A stretch of 64,000 bases of DNA, from assembly GCF_900230185.1 (NCBI RefSeq), contig NZ_OCSR01000001.1, forward strand, positions 4,340,001 through 4,404,000. Direction: 5' to 3'. Below are positions 34,787 to 42,442 of this stretch, in pieces. A program made the position numbers and the translations under genes. This stretch comes from Burkholderia sp. OK233 (GTDB taxonomy: Bacteria; Pseudomonadota; Gammaproteobacteria; Burkholderiales; Burkholderiaceae). The notes beneath the pieces were generated by a model. That model did not search any database and was not told the DNA's origin. It worked only from the letters and a program-made list of their open reading frames with translations. The number at the start of each line of letters is the position of its first letter. Position 1 is the first letter of the stretch.

Positions 34787-36217
34787 ATGTCCAAAGAATT
34801 TGACGTCGTCGTGATCGGCGCCGGCCCCGGCGGCTACATCGCCGCTATCCGCGCAGCGCAGCTCGGCAAGACGGTCGCATGTATCGAAAAATGGAAGAAC
34901 CCGGCAGGCACGCTGAAGCTCGGCGGCACCTGCCTGAACGTGGGTTGCATTCCGTCGAAGGCGCTGCTCGCGTCGTCGGAAGAATTTGAAAATGCACAGC
35001 ATCACCTCGCCGATCACGGTATCAACGTGTCGGACGTGAAGCTCGACATCACAAAGATGCTGGCCCGCAAGGAAGGCATCGTCGAGAAGATGACCAAGGG
35101 TATCGAATTCCTGTTCCGCAAGAACAAGATCACGTGGCTCAAGGGCCATGGCAAGTTCGCTGGCAAGACGGACGCCGGCGTGCAGATCGAGGTCAGCGGC
35201 GAAGGCGAAACCGAAGTGGTCACGGCGAAGAACGTCATCATTGCAACGGGTTCGAAGGCGCGTCATCTGCCGAACGTTCCGGTCGACAACAAGATCGTTG
35301 CCGACAACGAAGGCGCGCTGACGTTCGACACCGTGCCGAAGAAGCTCGCCGTGATCGGCGCGGGCGTGATCGGTCTGGAGCTCGGCTCCGTGTGGCGCCG
35401 TCTGGGTTCGGACGTGACCGTGCTCGAAGCGCTGCCGGAATTCCTGGGTGCCGCGGATCAGGCGCTGGCTAAAGAAGCCGCCAAGCAATTCAAGAAGCAA
35501 GGTCTGGACATCCACGTCGGCGTGAAGGTCGGCGAAGTGAAAACCACCGACAACAGCGTCACGATCAATTACACGGACAAGGACGGCAACGCGCAAACGC
35601 TCGAAGCCGACCGCCTGATCGTGTCGATCGGCCGCGTGCCGAACACCGACAACCTCGGCCTCGAAGCCATCGGCCTGAAGGCGAACGAGCGCGGCTTCAT
35701 CGACGTCGACGACCACTGCGCAACGGCGGTCCCGAACGTGTACGCGATCGGCGACGTGGTGCGTGGCCCGATGCTCGCGCACAAGGCCGAAGATGAAGGC
35801 GTGCTGGTGGCCGAAATCATCGACGGTCAGAAGCCGCATATCGACTACAACTGCATTCCGTGGGTGATCTACACCGAACCGGAAATCGCGTGGGTCGGCA
35901 AGACCGAGCAGCAACTGAAGGCTGAAGGCCGCGAAGTCAAGACGGGCCAGTTCCCGTTCATGGCAAACGGCCGCGCGCTGGGCATCAACAAGGCGGATGG
36001 TTTCGTCAAGATGATCGCCGACGCGAAGACCGACGAACTGCTGGGTGTGCACATCATCTCGGCAAACGCATCGGACCTGATCGCGGAAGCCGTGGTGGCG
36101 ATGGAATTCAAGGCGGCGTCGGAAGACATCGGCCGCATTTGCCATCCGCACCCGTCGCTGTCGGAAGTCATGCGCGAAGCGGCTCTGGCCGTGGACAAGC
36201 GCGCGCTGAACATGTAA
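34787..36217 (+). CDS. lpdA: Dihydrolipoyl dehydrogenase (E3)
   Basis: This flavoprotein reoxidises the lipoyl arm of the 2-oxoglutarate dehydrogenase complex using NAD+. The 476-residue product has the FAD-binding GAGPGG motif near residues 11-16, the redox-active disulfide Cys49/Cys54 in GGTCLNVGCIPSKAL, an NAD-binding GAGVIGLELGSVW motif, and the C-terminal His-Glu pair in HPHPSLSE. AAAGGA precedes the ATG. The gene is the last of the odhA-odhB-lpdA operon; a terminator hairpin follows. Confidence 0.96.
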   Translation: MSKEFDVVVIGAGPGGYIAAIRAAQLGKTVACIEKWKNPAGTLKLGGTCLNVGCIPSKALLASSEEFENAQHHLADHGINVSDVKLDITKMLARKEGIVEKMTKGIEFLFRKNKITWLKGHGKFAGKTDAGVQIEVSGEGETEVVTAKNVIIATGSKARHLPNVPVDNKIVADNEGALTFDTVPKKLAVIGAGVIGLELGSVWRRLGSDVTVLEALPEFLGAADQALAKEAAKQFKKQGLDIHVGVKVGEVKTTDNSVTINYTDKDGNAQTLEADRLIVSIGRVPNTDNLGLEAIGLKANERGFIDVDDHCATAVPNVYAIGDVVRGPMLAHKAEDEGVLVAEIIDGQKPHIDYNCIPWVIYTEPEIAWVGKTEQQLKAEGREVKTGQFPFMANGRALGINKADGFVKMIADAKTDELLGVHIISANASDLIAEAVVAMEFKAASEDIGRICHPHPSLSEVMREAALAVDKRALNM

Positions 36218-36259
36218 TCACGCGCACGCCTGACTGAACGCAACTCTGGCATCACCACG

Positions 36260-36296
36260 AAGGCGGGCGGGTTCACTCCCTCCCGCCTTTCTTTTT
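36260..36296 (+). terminator. Intrinsic terminator after lpdA
   Basis: A G/C-rich stem (AGGCGGG/CCCGCCT with a further GGG/CCC inside) at 36261-36288 is followed by TTTCTTTTT. It lies just before zapE, so zapE may be partly read through from the operon. Confidence 0.8.
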
Positions 36297-36307
36297 GCAG
36301 CAACACA

Positions 36308-37405
36308 ATGAACGTCACCGAATACTACGAAAAAGAACTGCAGACGCGGGGTTATCAATCGGACCCGGCGCAACGCGCGGCGGTCGACCGTCTGCAGCGG
36401 TGTTATGACGAGTGGGTCGAGTACAAATCGCGCCGCTCGAATGCGTTCAAAAAACTGATCATCCACCCGGATCTGCCACGCGGCGTGTACATGTGGGGCG
36501 GCGTAGGGCGGGGCAAGAGCTTCCTGATGGACAGCTTCTACATGATCGTGCCGGTGCAACGCAAAACACGGCTGCATTTCCACGAGTTCATGCGTGAGGT
36601 GCATCGCGAACTGGAAGAACTGAAAGGCACAGCCGATCCGCTTGACGAACTCGCGCGCCGTATCGCCAAGCGCTACCGGCTGATCTGTTTCGACGAATTC
36701 CACGTCTCGGATATCGCCGACGCGATGATCCTCTACCGTCTGCTCGACAAGCTGTTCGAGAACGGCGTGCAATTCGTGATGACGTCCAACTACGATCCGG
36801 ACACGCTGTATCCGGACGGCCTGCATCGCGATCGCATGCTGCCGGCAATCGAACTGATCAAGTCGAAGCTCGATGTGATCAATGTCGACGCGGGCATCGA
36901 CTACCGGCAACGCACGCTGGCCCAGGTCGAGGTGTATCACACGCCGCTAGGCGCGGCGTCGGATAAAGCGTTGCGCGACGCGTTTGCGCGCCTTGCAGCG
37001 GTTCCTGATGAGAGCCCTATCTTGCGCATCGAAAAGCGCGAACTGAAGGCGCTGCGACGCGCTGACGGCGTCGTGTGGTTCGATTTTGCGACGCTCTGCG
37101 GCGGCCCACGCTCGCAGAACGATTACCTGGAGCTGGCGAGTCGCTTTCACGCTGTGATCCTGTCCGGTGTGCCGCAGATGTCGGTGCGCATGGCTTCCGA
37201 GGCACGCCGCTTCACCTGGCTGATCGACGTGTTTTACGACCACAAGATCAAGCTGCTGATGTCGGCTGCGGTGCCGCCCGATCAGTTGTATGTCGACGGT
37301 CCGATGGCCAACGAATTCACGCGCACGGTCTCGCGTATCGTCGAAATGCAATCGAAAGAATATCTCGACACGCCGCGCCGGATCGTAGACACGTCGCTGA
37401 CCTGA
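36308..37405 (+). CDS. zapE: ZapE / AFG1-family ATPase
   Basis: A 365-residue AAA-type ATPase of the AFG1 family. In E. coli ZapE acts on FtsZ under low-oxygen or high-temperature stress, and eukaryotic homologues are mitochondrial quality-control ATPases. Key motifs are the Walker A GGVGRGKSFLMD (about residues 63-74), Walker B LICFDEFHVSDI and the sensor MTSNYDPD. The gene begins 12 bp after the lpdA terminator and has no clear Shine-Dalgarno sequence. Confidence 0.93.
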   Translation: MNVTEYYEKELQTRGYQSDPAQRAAVDRLQRCYDEWVEYKSRRSNAFKKLIIHPDLPRGVYMWGGVGRGKSFLMDSFYMIVPVQRKTRLHFHEFMREVHRELEELKGTADPLDELARRIAKRYRLICFDEFHVSDIADAMILYRLLDKLFENGVQFVMTSNYDPDTLYPDGLHRDRMLPAIELIKSKLDVINVDAGIDYRQRTLAQVEVYHTPLGAASDKALRDAFARLAAVPDESPILRIEKRELKALRRADGVVWFDFATLCGGPRSQNDYLELASRFHAVILSGVPQMSVRMASEARRFTWLIDVFYDHKIKLLMSAAVPPDQLYVDGPMANEFTRTVSRIVEMQSKEYLDTPRRIVDTSLT

Positions 37406-37513
37406 GCAGCCGCGTGACGCGGGCGTGGATGCTTTTGCGATAGATCACGGTTCGCTTGTCGAAGAGGCGGAGTCCGAAGGCGTATTTTCAAGATTCGGAT
37501 TGGTCTTATGTTC

Positions 37514-37525
37514 CGTCCGCGGACG
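37514..37525. promoter_or_regulatory. 12-bp palindrome upstream of the DUF4096 gene
   Basis: CGTCCGCGGACG is a perfect dyad about 43 bp before the start of the orphan DUF4096 gene. It is a candidate operator, with no factor assigned. Confidence 0.4.
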
Positions 37526-37537
37526 ACTGGATATCTT

Positions 37538-37562
37538 CTTTGTCATGGTTCTGACAAAGGAG
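37538..37562 (+). promoter_or_regulatory. Hairpin overlapping the ribosome-binding site of the DUF4096 gene
   Basis: CTTTGTCA (37538-37545) and TGACAAAG (37552-37559) pair perfectly around a 6-nt loop. The right arm covers the first part of the Shine-Dalgarno sequence AAAGGAG (37556-37562), so folding should hide it. Confidence 0.6.
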
Positions 37563-37567
37563 AAGCC

Positions 37568-38017
37568 ATGAATCCGTACCGTGATATCAATGATGAAGAG
37601 TGGCAACGTGTCGTACCGTTGCTCCCCGAACTGCGTCCGCGTTCCGAACTGCGTGGCCGGCCGCTCGCCAACACGCGCTCCGTGCTCAACGGCGTGTTGT
37701 GGGTGATGTACAGCGGCGCGACCTGGTCCGCCATGCCGCGCAAATATCCGTCGTATCAAACCTGCCATCGCCGCTTCAAGGCGTGGTATGAATCCGGCGT
37801 GCTCAAGCGTGTCATGGATCAGCTGTTCGGCGCGGCGAGCGAGGAACTCTGCAACCTGATGGAAGCGCGCATGCGCACCCATGTGAGCACGGAACAGAAA
37901 AGCGTTGACGCAGAAAAGGTGCCCGCAGGAGTGCCCCCGGCGTACAGCCCGGCATCGGTCAAGCCGTTACCGTCTTCGCCGTTTGCGTATACGTCGCCCT
38001 TCAAGCACGCTGCATGA
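37568..38017 (+). CDS. Orphan DUF4096 (IS5-type transposase N-terminal domain) protein
   Basis: The 149-residue product has a DUF4096 domain in about residues 1-85: INDEEWQRVVPLLPE, LRGRPLANTRSVLNGVLWVMYSG in part (VLNGVLWVMYSG), SAMPRKYPSYQTCHRRFKAW. As with the gene at 9179-9580, the DDE catalytic domain is missing and a low-complexity Pro/Ser/Ala tail replaces it. AAAGGAG precedes the ATG and is folded into a hairpin. No flanking terminal repeats were seen. It most likely encodes a DNA-binding protein derived from a transposase, but its targets are unknown. Confidence 0.75.
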   Translation: MNPYRDINDEEWQRVVPLLPELRPRSELRGRPLANTRSVLNGVLWVMYSGATWSAMPRKYPSYQTCHRRFKAWYESGVLKRVMDQLFGAASEELCNLMEARMRTHVSTEQKSVDAEKVPAGVPPAYSPASVKPLPSSPFAYTSPFKHAA

Positions 38018-38042
38018 CAACTTCAACCAGCCAGACTCAAAC

Positions 38043-38079
38043 AAAAAAACGGCCGGACGATGGCGACCGTCGGCCGTTT
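38043..38079. terminator. Bidirectional intrinsic terminator
   Basis: The stem AAACGGCCG(G)ACG/CGTCGGCCGTTT, with one bulged G and an 8-nt loop, has seven A on its left flank and TTTCTT on the right. It ends both the plus-strand DUF4096 gene and the minus-strand DUF2147 gene. Confidence 0.85.
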
Positions 38080-38085
38080 CTTCTG

Positions 38086-38121
38086 GTTCCATCAGGGCAG
38101 CAGATGCGGCCCTGATGGAAC
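38086..38121. other. 13-bp perfect inverted repeat next to the terminator
   Basis: GTTCCATCAGGGC (38086-38098) and its complement (38109-38121) flank a 10-nt loop. No T-run is present. It sits between the convergent DUF4096 and DUF2147 genes, 7 bp from the terminator hairpin. Confidence 0.8.
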
Positions 38122-38165
38122 GCTATCTTCGCGCGTCAGACATGGGCGCCTGAACGACTCGCTCG

Positions 38166-38651
38166 TTATTGCTGGCGAACCCAGGTCTGCGAGCGGCCCA
38201 GCAGCGAAACGCCGATGTAGCCACGCACCACCAGCTTGTTCCCACCGTCTTCCAGGTGCATCTTGCACTTGTAGACCTTGCCGTTTTCCGGGTCGAGAAT
38301 TTGCCCGTGATCCCAGCCGTCGCCGTCCTTTTTCATATCGCTGATGATCGTCATGCCGAGGATCAACTGGTCCTTGCGCGCGTCTGTACATTCAGTGCAG
38401 CGGCGATCCGGTTGATCGTTCGCATTGAGTCCCTTGATCACCTTGCCGCTCAGCGAGCCGCTGCCGTCCTGTGCGATTTGCACGAGTGCCTTAGGCTGGC
38501 CGGTGTGATCGTCGATGGTTTGCCACATGCCGACTGGGGAATCGGCCTGCGCCATTGCCGTAACGGCGCTGACGAGCAGCACGCCGGCAAGGGCGGCATG
38601 TTTGGCCGTACGAAGCGCGATTGCGCGTGCGCGTTGGGTGAATTGCATCAT
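38166..38651 (-). CDS. DUF2147 periplasmic protein
   Basis: A 161-residue protein with an N-terminal Sec signal (helix ALAGVLLVSAVTAMAQA, cleaved near residue 36) and a DUF2147 domain: PVGMWQTIDDHTGQPKALVQI, the GKVIKGLNAND turn, a CxxC pair in RRCTECTD, and a YKCKMHLEDGGNKLVVRGYIGVSLLGRSQTW core given here in part (VRGYIGVSLLGRSQTWVR). DUF2147 proteins are small beta-barrel periplasmic proteins of unknown role, often seen near envelope genes. A strong GGAGGA precedes the ATG. Confidence 0.9.
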   Translation of the reverse strand: MMQFTQRARAIALRTAKHAALAGVLLVSAVTAMAQADSPVGMWQTIDDHTGQPKALVQIAQDGSGSLSGKVIKGLNANDQPDRRCTECTDARKDQLILGMTIISDMKKDGDGWDHGQILDPENGKVYKCKMHLEDGGNKLVVRGYIGVSLLGRSQTWVRQQ

Positions 38652-38894
38652 TGTCTTCCTCCTTGATTAAAGACGGCGCGATCATGGTCGCGCGGCGTTA
38701 TTGGCATCTCGGGCGGTCTTCAGTTGCCGGCTGCCGTGATGCCTGGTATTGCCTCTCAGATTCAACTTCGGCCACATCGGTGTGCGATTGGCGACCTGGG
38801 TGTCGCGGGTCGCACACCGTCAGCGCAGAATACGTGAAAGCGCGCGTGTCGTTTGATAGTGGAACCTCTAATCAGGACGCGGCACTTTCGAACT

Positions 38895-40604
38895 TCAGTT
38901 CAGCTGATACGAGAACGTCGCGTTGATGCGCGGGCTGCGCGACGCGCTCTCCACCGGTGCATCGCCAATCGGTTTGGCCACCGACAAATCCAGACTGTAG
39001 TACTTCGCGTCCGAGATCCGGAAGCCGAACGCAATCGACGACAGCTTCGACGGAGAGGGCGTGCCCGCATGCAGATACACGCGCGCCATGTCGAACGAGA
39101 CATACGGTGTGAAGGTGCGCAGATAGGTGAAACCCGGCGTGAACGGCCGGTTGATTTCGAACATCGCGCCCCAGCCCGAGTCGCCCGACGCTTCGCCCGG
39201 TTCATAACCCTGCGCAAAACGTTGCGCGCCGAACGAGATCTGTTCCGACGTCGGCAGCGAGACGGCGCTGTACTGACCGGTCAACGAAACCGCGGTGCCG
39301 ATCTTCAGCGGCCACTCGTTGGTTTGCGAAAAGCTTGCACCGGTCCGCACGAAATTGATCGACGCCGGATTCGTGACCGTCGTGCCTGGAACGTTGGAGT
39401 CGCCGGATTTCGATGCGCCCAGGATATCAAAAGCCTTCGCCACATTGATACTCGCGCGGCGCACCTGACCGGTTTCCACGTTGGTGTAGTCGGCCTGCAG
39501 TTGCAGCACCCGCACCTGTGAGCGAAAGCCGATCTGCGCGCCGGTGTCGTGGTTGTTGTAGCGATCTTCGTCGTGCGACGCATAGACCGAGGCGGTGCCG
39601 ATCACGCTCTGCTTGTTGTTCAACAGGATCGGATAGGCCAGCGAGCCGCCGACCTTATCGTTGATGACCGTACGCTCGATATAGGAGGGCAGGCCGGGAT
39701 TGTCGGTGGGATTGCCGCGATAGTGCGACGCGTCGATCTTCCCAATCAGTCCATTACTGCCGATCGGCACCGCGGCGTGCGCGGCGAGATACGTGACGTT
39801 GTCGCGCCCCTTCGGCAGCAACGCAGATACGCTCAGCTGTTCGCCGAGCGCGGTCAGGCCGTTTTCGGTGGCCGTCAACAGACCTTGCACGCCGGGGTGA
39901 TTGAAGTCGATGCCGGTGCTGACGTCGAACGGTTTGCGGTCCACGTTCAATTCGAGCGTGGTGGCGCCGTCGGTATTTTGCGGTGGCGCCACGTTGGCCG
40001 CGACTTTCACGCCGGGCAACAGACCCAGCACGTTGATGTAACGCTCGAAGGTGGCGCGCCGCAACGGCCGGTCGGCGACGATGTGGTCGGCGATCGCGCG
40101 GATCTTGTCTTCGACCGCGCCTGGCTTGCCCGTCACCTTGACCGCGGACACGTAGCCTTCGACCACCGTCACGCGCACCACGCCGTCGTCGAACGTCTGC
40201 GCGGGAATGAACGCGAACGAGAGCGCATAGCCGCGGTCCTGATACAGCTTCGTAACGCCGTTGGCGACCTGAATCAGATCCCCGATGGTGGTGTCTTTAC
40301 CGACGAGTGGCGTGAAGCGCTGCGCGACTTCGTCGAACGGAATGGACTTCACGCCCTCGACCTGAATCTTTGAAGGTGTCAGATGGCGGGCGAGCAGTTC
40401 CTGAAGCTCGGGAGCTTGCGGCGTGACCTGCATGGTGACGTTCGGGCCTTTGTCGGGCGCCTTGATCTGCGGCAGCGAATCGAGAGGATTGCCGCCGACG
40501 GCCGGGCCGGCTGGGCGTGACTGCGCATGTGCTGCTACGTGCATCCCGCTTGCCGCAATCGCCGCGAGCAGGAGGGTCCATTTACTACCGTACCCGAGTT
40601 TCAT
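38895..40604 (-). CDS. TpsB/ShlB/FhaC-family outer-membrane transporter (orphan)
   Basis: The 569-residue protein has a Sec signal peptide ending at AHA near residue 27, POTRA-type domains at about 70-150 and 150-225 (QVEGVKSIPFDEV..., VTVVEGYVSAVKVTG), then a 16-strand beta-barrel ending in a C-terminal aromatic-rich strand (INATFSYQLN). Members export large TpsA exoproteins in two-partner secretion. The loop-6 VRGY/F motif is AQGY here (residues 464-467). No filamentous-haemagglutinin-like TpsA partner is adjacent; the neighbouring upstream genes encode two low-complexity lipoproteins. GAGGAAA precedes the ATG. Confidence 0.85.
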   Translation of the reverse strand: MKLGYGSKWTLLLAAIAASGMHVAAHAQSRPAGPAVGGNPLDSLPQIKAPDKGPNVTMQVTPQAPELQELLARHLTPSKIQVEGVKSIPFDEVAQRFTPLVGKDTTIGDLIQVANGVTKLYQDRGYALSFAFIPAQTFDDGVVRVTVVEGYVSAVKVTGKPGAVEDKIRAIADHIVADRPLRRATFERYINVLGLLPGVKVAANVAPPQNTDGATTLELNVDRKPFDVSTGIDFNHPGVQGLLTATENGLTALGEQLSVSALLPKGRDNVTYLAAHAAVPIGSNGLIGKIDASHYRGNPTDNPGLPSYIERTVINDKVGGSLAYPILLNNKQSVIGTASVYASHDEDRYNNHDTGAQIGFRSQVRVLQLQADYTNVETGQVRRASINVAKAFDILGASKSGDSNVPGTTVTNPASINFVRTGASFSQTNEWPLKIGTAVSLTGQYSAVSLPTSEQISFGAQRFAQGYEPGEASGDSGWGAMFEINRPFTPGFTYLRTFTPYVSFDMARVYLHAGTPSPSKLSSIAFGFRISDAKYYSLDLSVAKPIGDAPVESASRSPRINATFSYQLN

Positions 40605-40715
40605 CGGATTTTCCTCGTATGCCGTTCTTGTCTTGCGGAGGCGCCGCCTGGCCGGGCTGGTCGCGATCGCTTATGTGTGGCTCGACGCATACTGCCATGC
40701 TTGCATGTATTACGT

Positions 40716-40818
40716 CACGTGCTCCGTCGGGCTTGAGCATTGGCTGCAAAAAGCGCGGAGCACGTGATGACGCGGACTGCTTATGCGCGCTGCATAACGG
40801 GGCGTCCAACGGGACGCC
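40716..40818 (-). other. Two hairpins between the lipoprotein and TpsB genes
   Basis: An 11-bp inverted repeat CACGTGCTCCG/CGGAGCACGTG (40716-40726 and 40756-40766, 29-nt spacer) and a 7-bp stem GGCGTCC/GGACGCC (40801-40818) fill part of the 249-bp gap. Neither has a clear T-run. They may separate transcription of the two genes. Confidence 0.6.
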
Positions 40819-40853
40819 TTGTATGCGCGGCATCAACGAGCGACTTATGCGGA

Positions 40854-42275
40854 CTACTTATGGCTTACCGGCACCAGACCGCCGAGCAATGTCGTCAAGC
40901 CGCCCGTCGCACTGCCCGAGCCGCTCGTCGAACCTGCCGCGGAGCTGAGCGTGCCGGTCAACTGGCCGACGAGGGCTGTCACCGGGGCGAGCGGGTTGCT
41001 GCCGCTGCTACCCGAGGCGCTGCTGGTGACGCCGGATAGCGCGCCGGTCAGCGTCGACAACGGATTCGATGCGCTGCCGGAGCCGCCCAGCGCCGAGGTG
41101 AGCGAACCCAAAGGCGTGCCACCCAGCACCGAAGTCAGCGAACTCAGCGGCGAGCCGCCCGAAGTCAGCGAGCTCAGGGGCGTGCCGCTCAACGCCGAGG
41201 TCAGACCGGACAGCGGCGTGCCGCCGAGCAGCGTCGACACCGAGCCGAGCGGGTTGTTGCCGAGGCCGAGGCTCGCGAGCGAGTTTTGCAGCGGGCCGAA
41301 CGGGCTGCCATTGGCAGGCGGTCCATTGACGACGGCCACGTTCGTGCTGCCGACGAGGCTCGTAATCAAGCCGGGAATCGGATTCGCGCCATTCGGGCCG
41401 TTCGGATTGACGAGGCCGCCGGCGTTCGTCACCGTGTTGCCGAGCGAGCCGACCAGGTTGCCGAGATCGGCGCCGAGCGGGTTGTTCGTTGCCGCGCCGA
41501 CTTGTGTGCTGGTCGATTTCAACGTGCCGCCGATTTGCGCGAGCAGGCCGCCTAACGGCGCGCCGAGGCCGGTCTGCGTGCCGACCGTCTGCGTCACGAG
41601 TCCGACGGTCTGCACGATCGGCGTGATTGCGGTGCTGATCGGCTGGGTGATCTGTTGCACCGGCGCGGAGGCCAGTGAATTGCCGAGCGTCACGCCACCG
41701 GCGTTCAGGGCGCCGGCGGTGGTGGAGAGGACCGTTGCCAGCGGCGTGGTGAGCGGCGACAGCGGCGCGAGATTGCCGGTGCCGAGGCCGCCGACCGCGG
41801 TGCTCAGACCTTGCACGACGCCGCTTGTCGAACTGACCACCGAGCCGAGGCCGGCGACCGTGGTGCCGACCGGATTGGAGGTTGTGCCGATTTGCCCGAC
41901 GCCGCCGCTCACCGCATCGGCGAGCGAGTTCAGCGTGCTGCTCGTGCTCGACACCGCGTTGCCGAGACCTTGCGTGACCTGCGGGCTGAGGCCCGGAATG
42001 GTCTGCGAGGCGATCGTGTTGCCGAGGTCGCTGGTGGTCTGCGCGGCGGCGGTGGCGAGGCCGGTGGTGCCTGACGACGTGCTGGTGGTCGGGCCACCGC
42101 TGGTCGAACCGCCGCCGCTAGAGCTACCGCCGGCGGCTGCGCTCGGTGGCGCAGTGACGCCATTGCCGCCACACGCGGCGAGCAAGCCGGCGAGCGCAAC
42201 GGCGATCAACGGTGCGCGCAACGACGACACGGTCGCGCACGCCGCATGGAGAGTAAAAAAACGTTGACTGGACAT
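40854..42275 (-). CDS. Low-complexity lipoprotein A (Gly/Thr/Leu repeat)
   Basis: A 473-residue predicted lipoprotein: signal helix with lipobox LAAC (Cys35), then a Gly/Ser linker and a long region rich in Gly, Leu, Thr, Val and Ser built of irregular G-L-G and TPL-type repeats. It shares the segments PVQQITQ and TGLGAPL-GLLA with the neighbour at 42443, so the two are paralogues. Such proteins in Burkholderiaceae are sometimes labelled collagen-like, but no GXY triplet repeat is evident here. GAGGAG precedes the ATG. It is probably surface-associated; function unknown. Confidence 0.75.
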   Translation of the reverse strand: MSSQRFFTLHAACATVSSLRAPLIAVALAGLLAACGGNGVTAPPSAAAGGSSSGGGSTSGGPTTSTSSGTTGLATAAAQTTSDLGNTIASQTIPGLSPQVTQGLGNAVSSTSSTLNSLADAVSGGVGQIGTTSNPVGTTVAGLGSVVSSTSGVVQGLSTAVGGLGTGNLAPLSPLTTPLATVLSTTAGALNAGGVTLGNSLASAPVQQITQPISTAITPIVQTVGLVTQTVGTQTGLGAPLGGLLAQIGGTLKSTSTQVGAATNNPLGADLGNLVGSLGNTVTNAGGLVNPNGPNGANPIPGLITSLVGSTNVAVVNGPPANGSPFGPLQNSLASLGLGNNPLGSVSTLLGGTPLSGLTSALSGTPLSSLTSGGSPLSSLTSVLGGTPLGSLTSALGGSGSASNPLSTLTGALSGVTSSASGSSGSNPLAPVTALVGQLTGTLSSAAGSTSGSGSATGGLTTLLGGLVPVSHK

Positions 42276-42442
42276 ATGTGCTCCTCAGTGTCTTCTAGGT
42301 GTCGTGTGCGTGGTTTGCGTGCGCCGGTGCAACGGGTGTCTGAGCGGCGCGGTTCAATTCAGCCAGGTTTCGCCAGAGCCGGGGCACGGCTGGTGGGCCG
42401 CACTCAGGGTGCCGGTCACTGCGCTTCTTTCGACGGTGTTGC

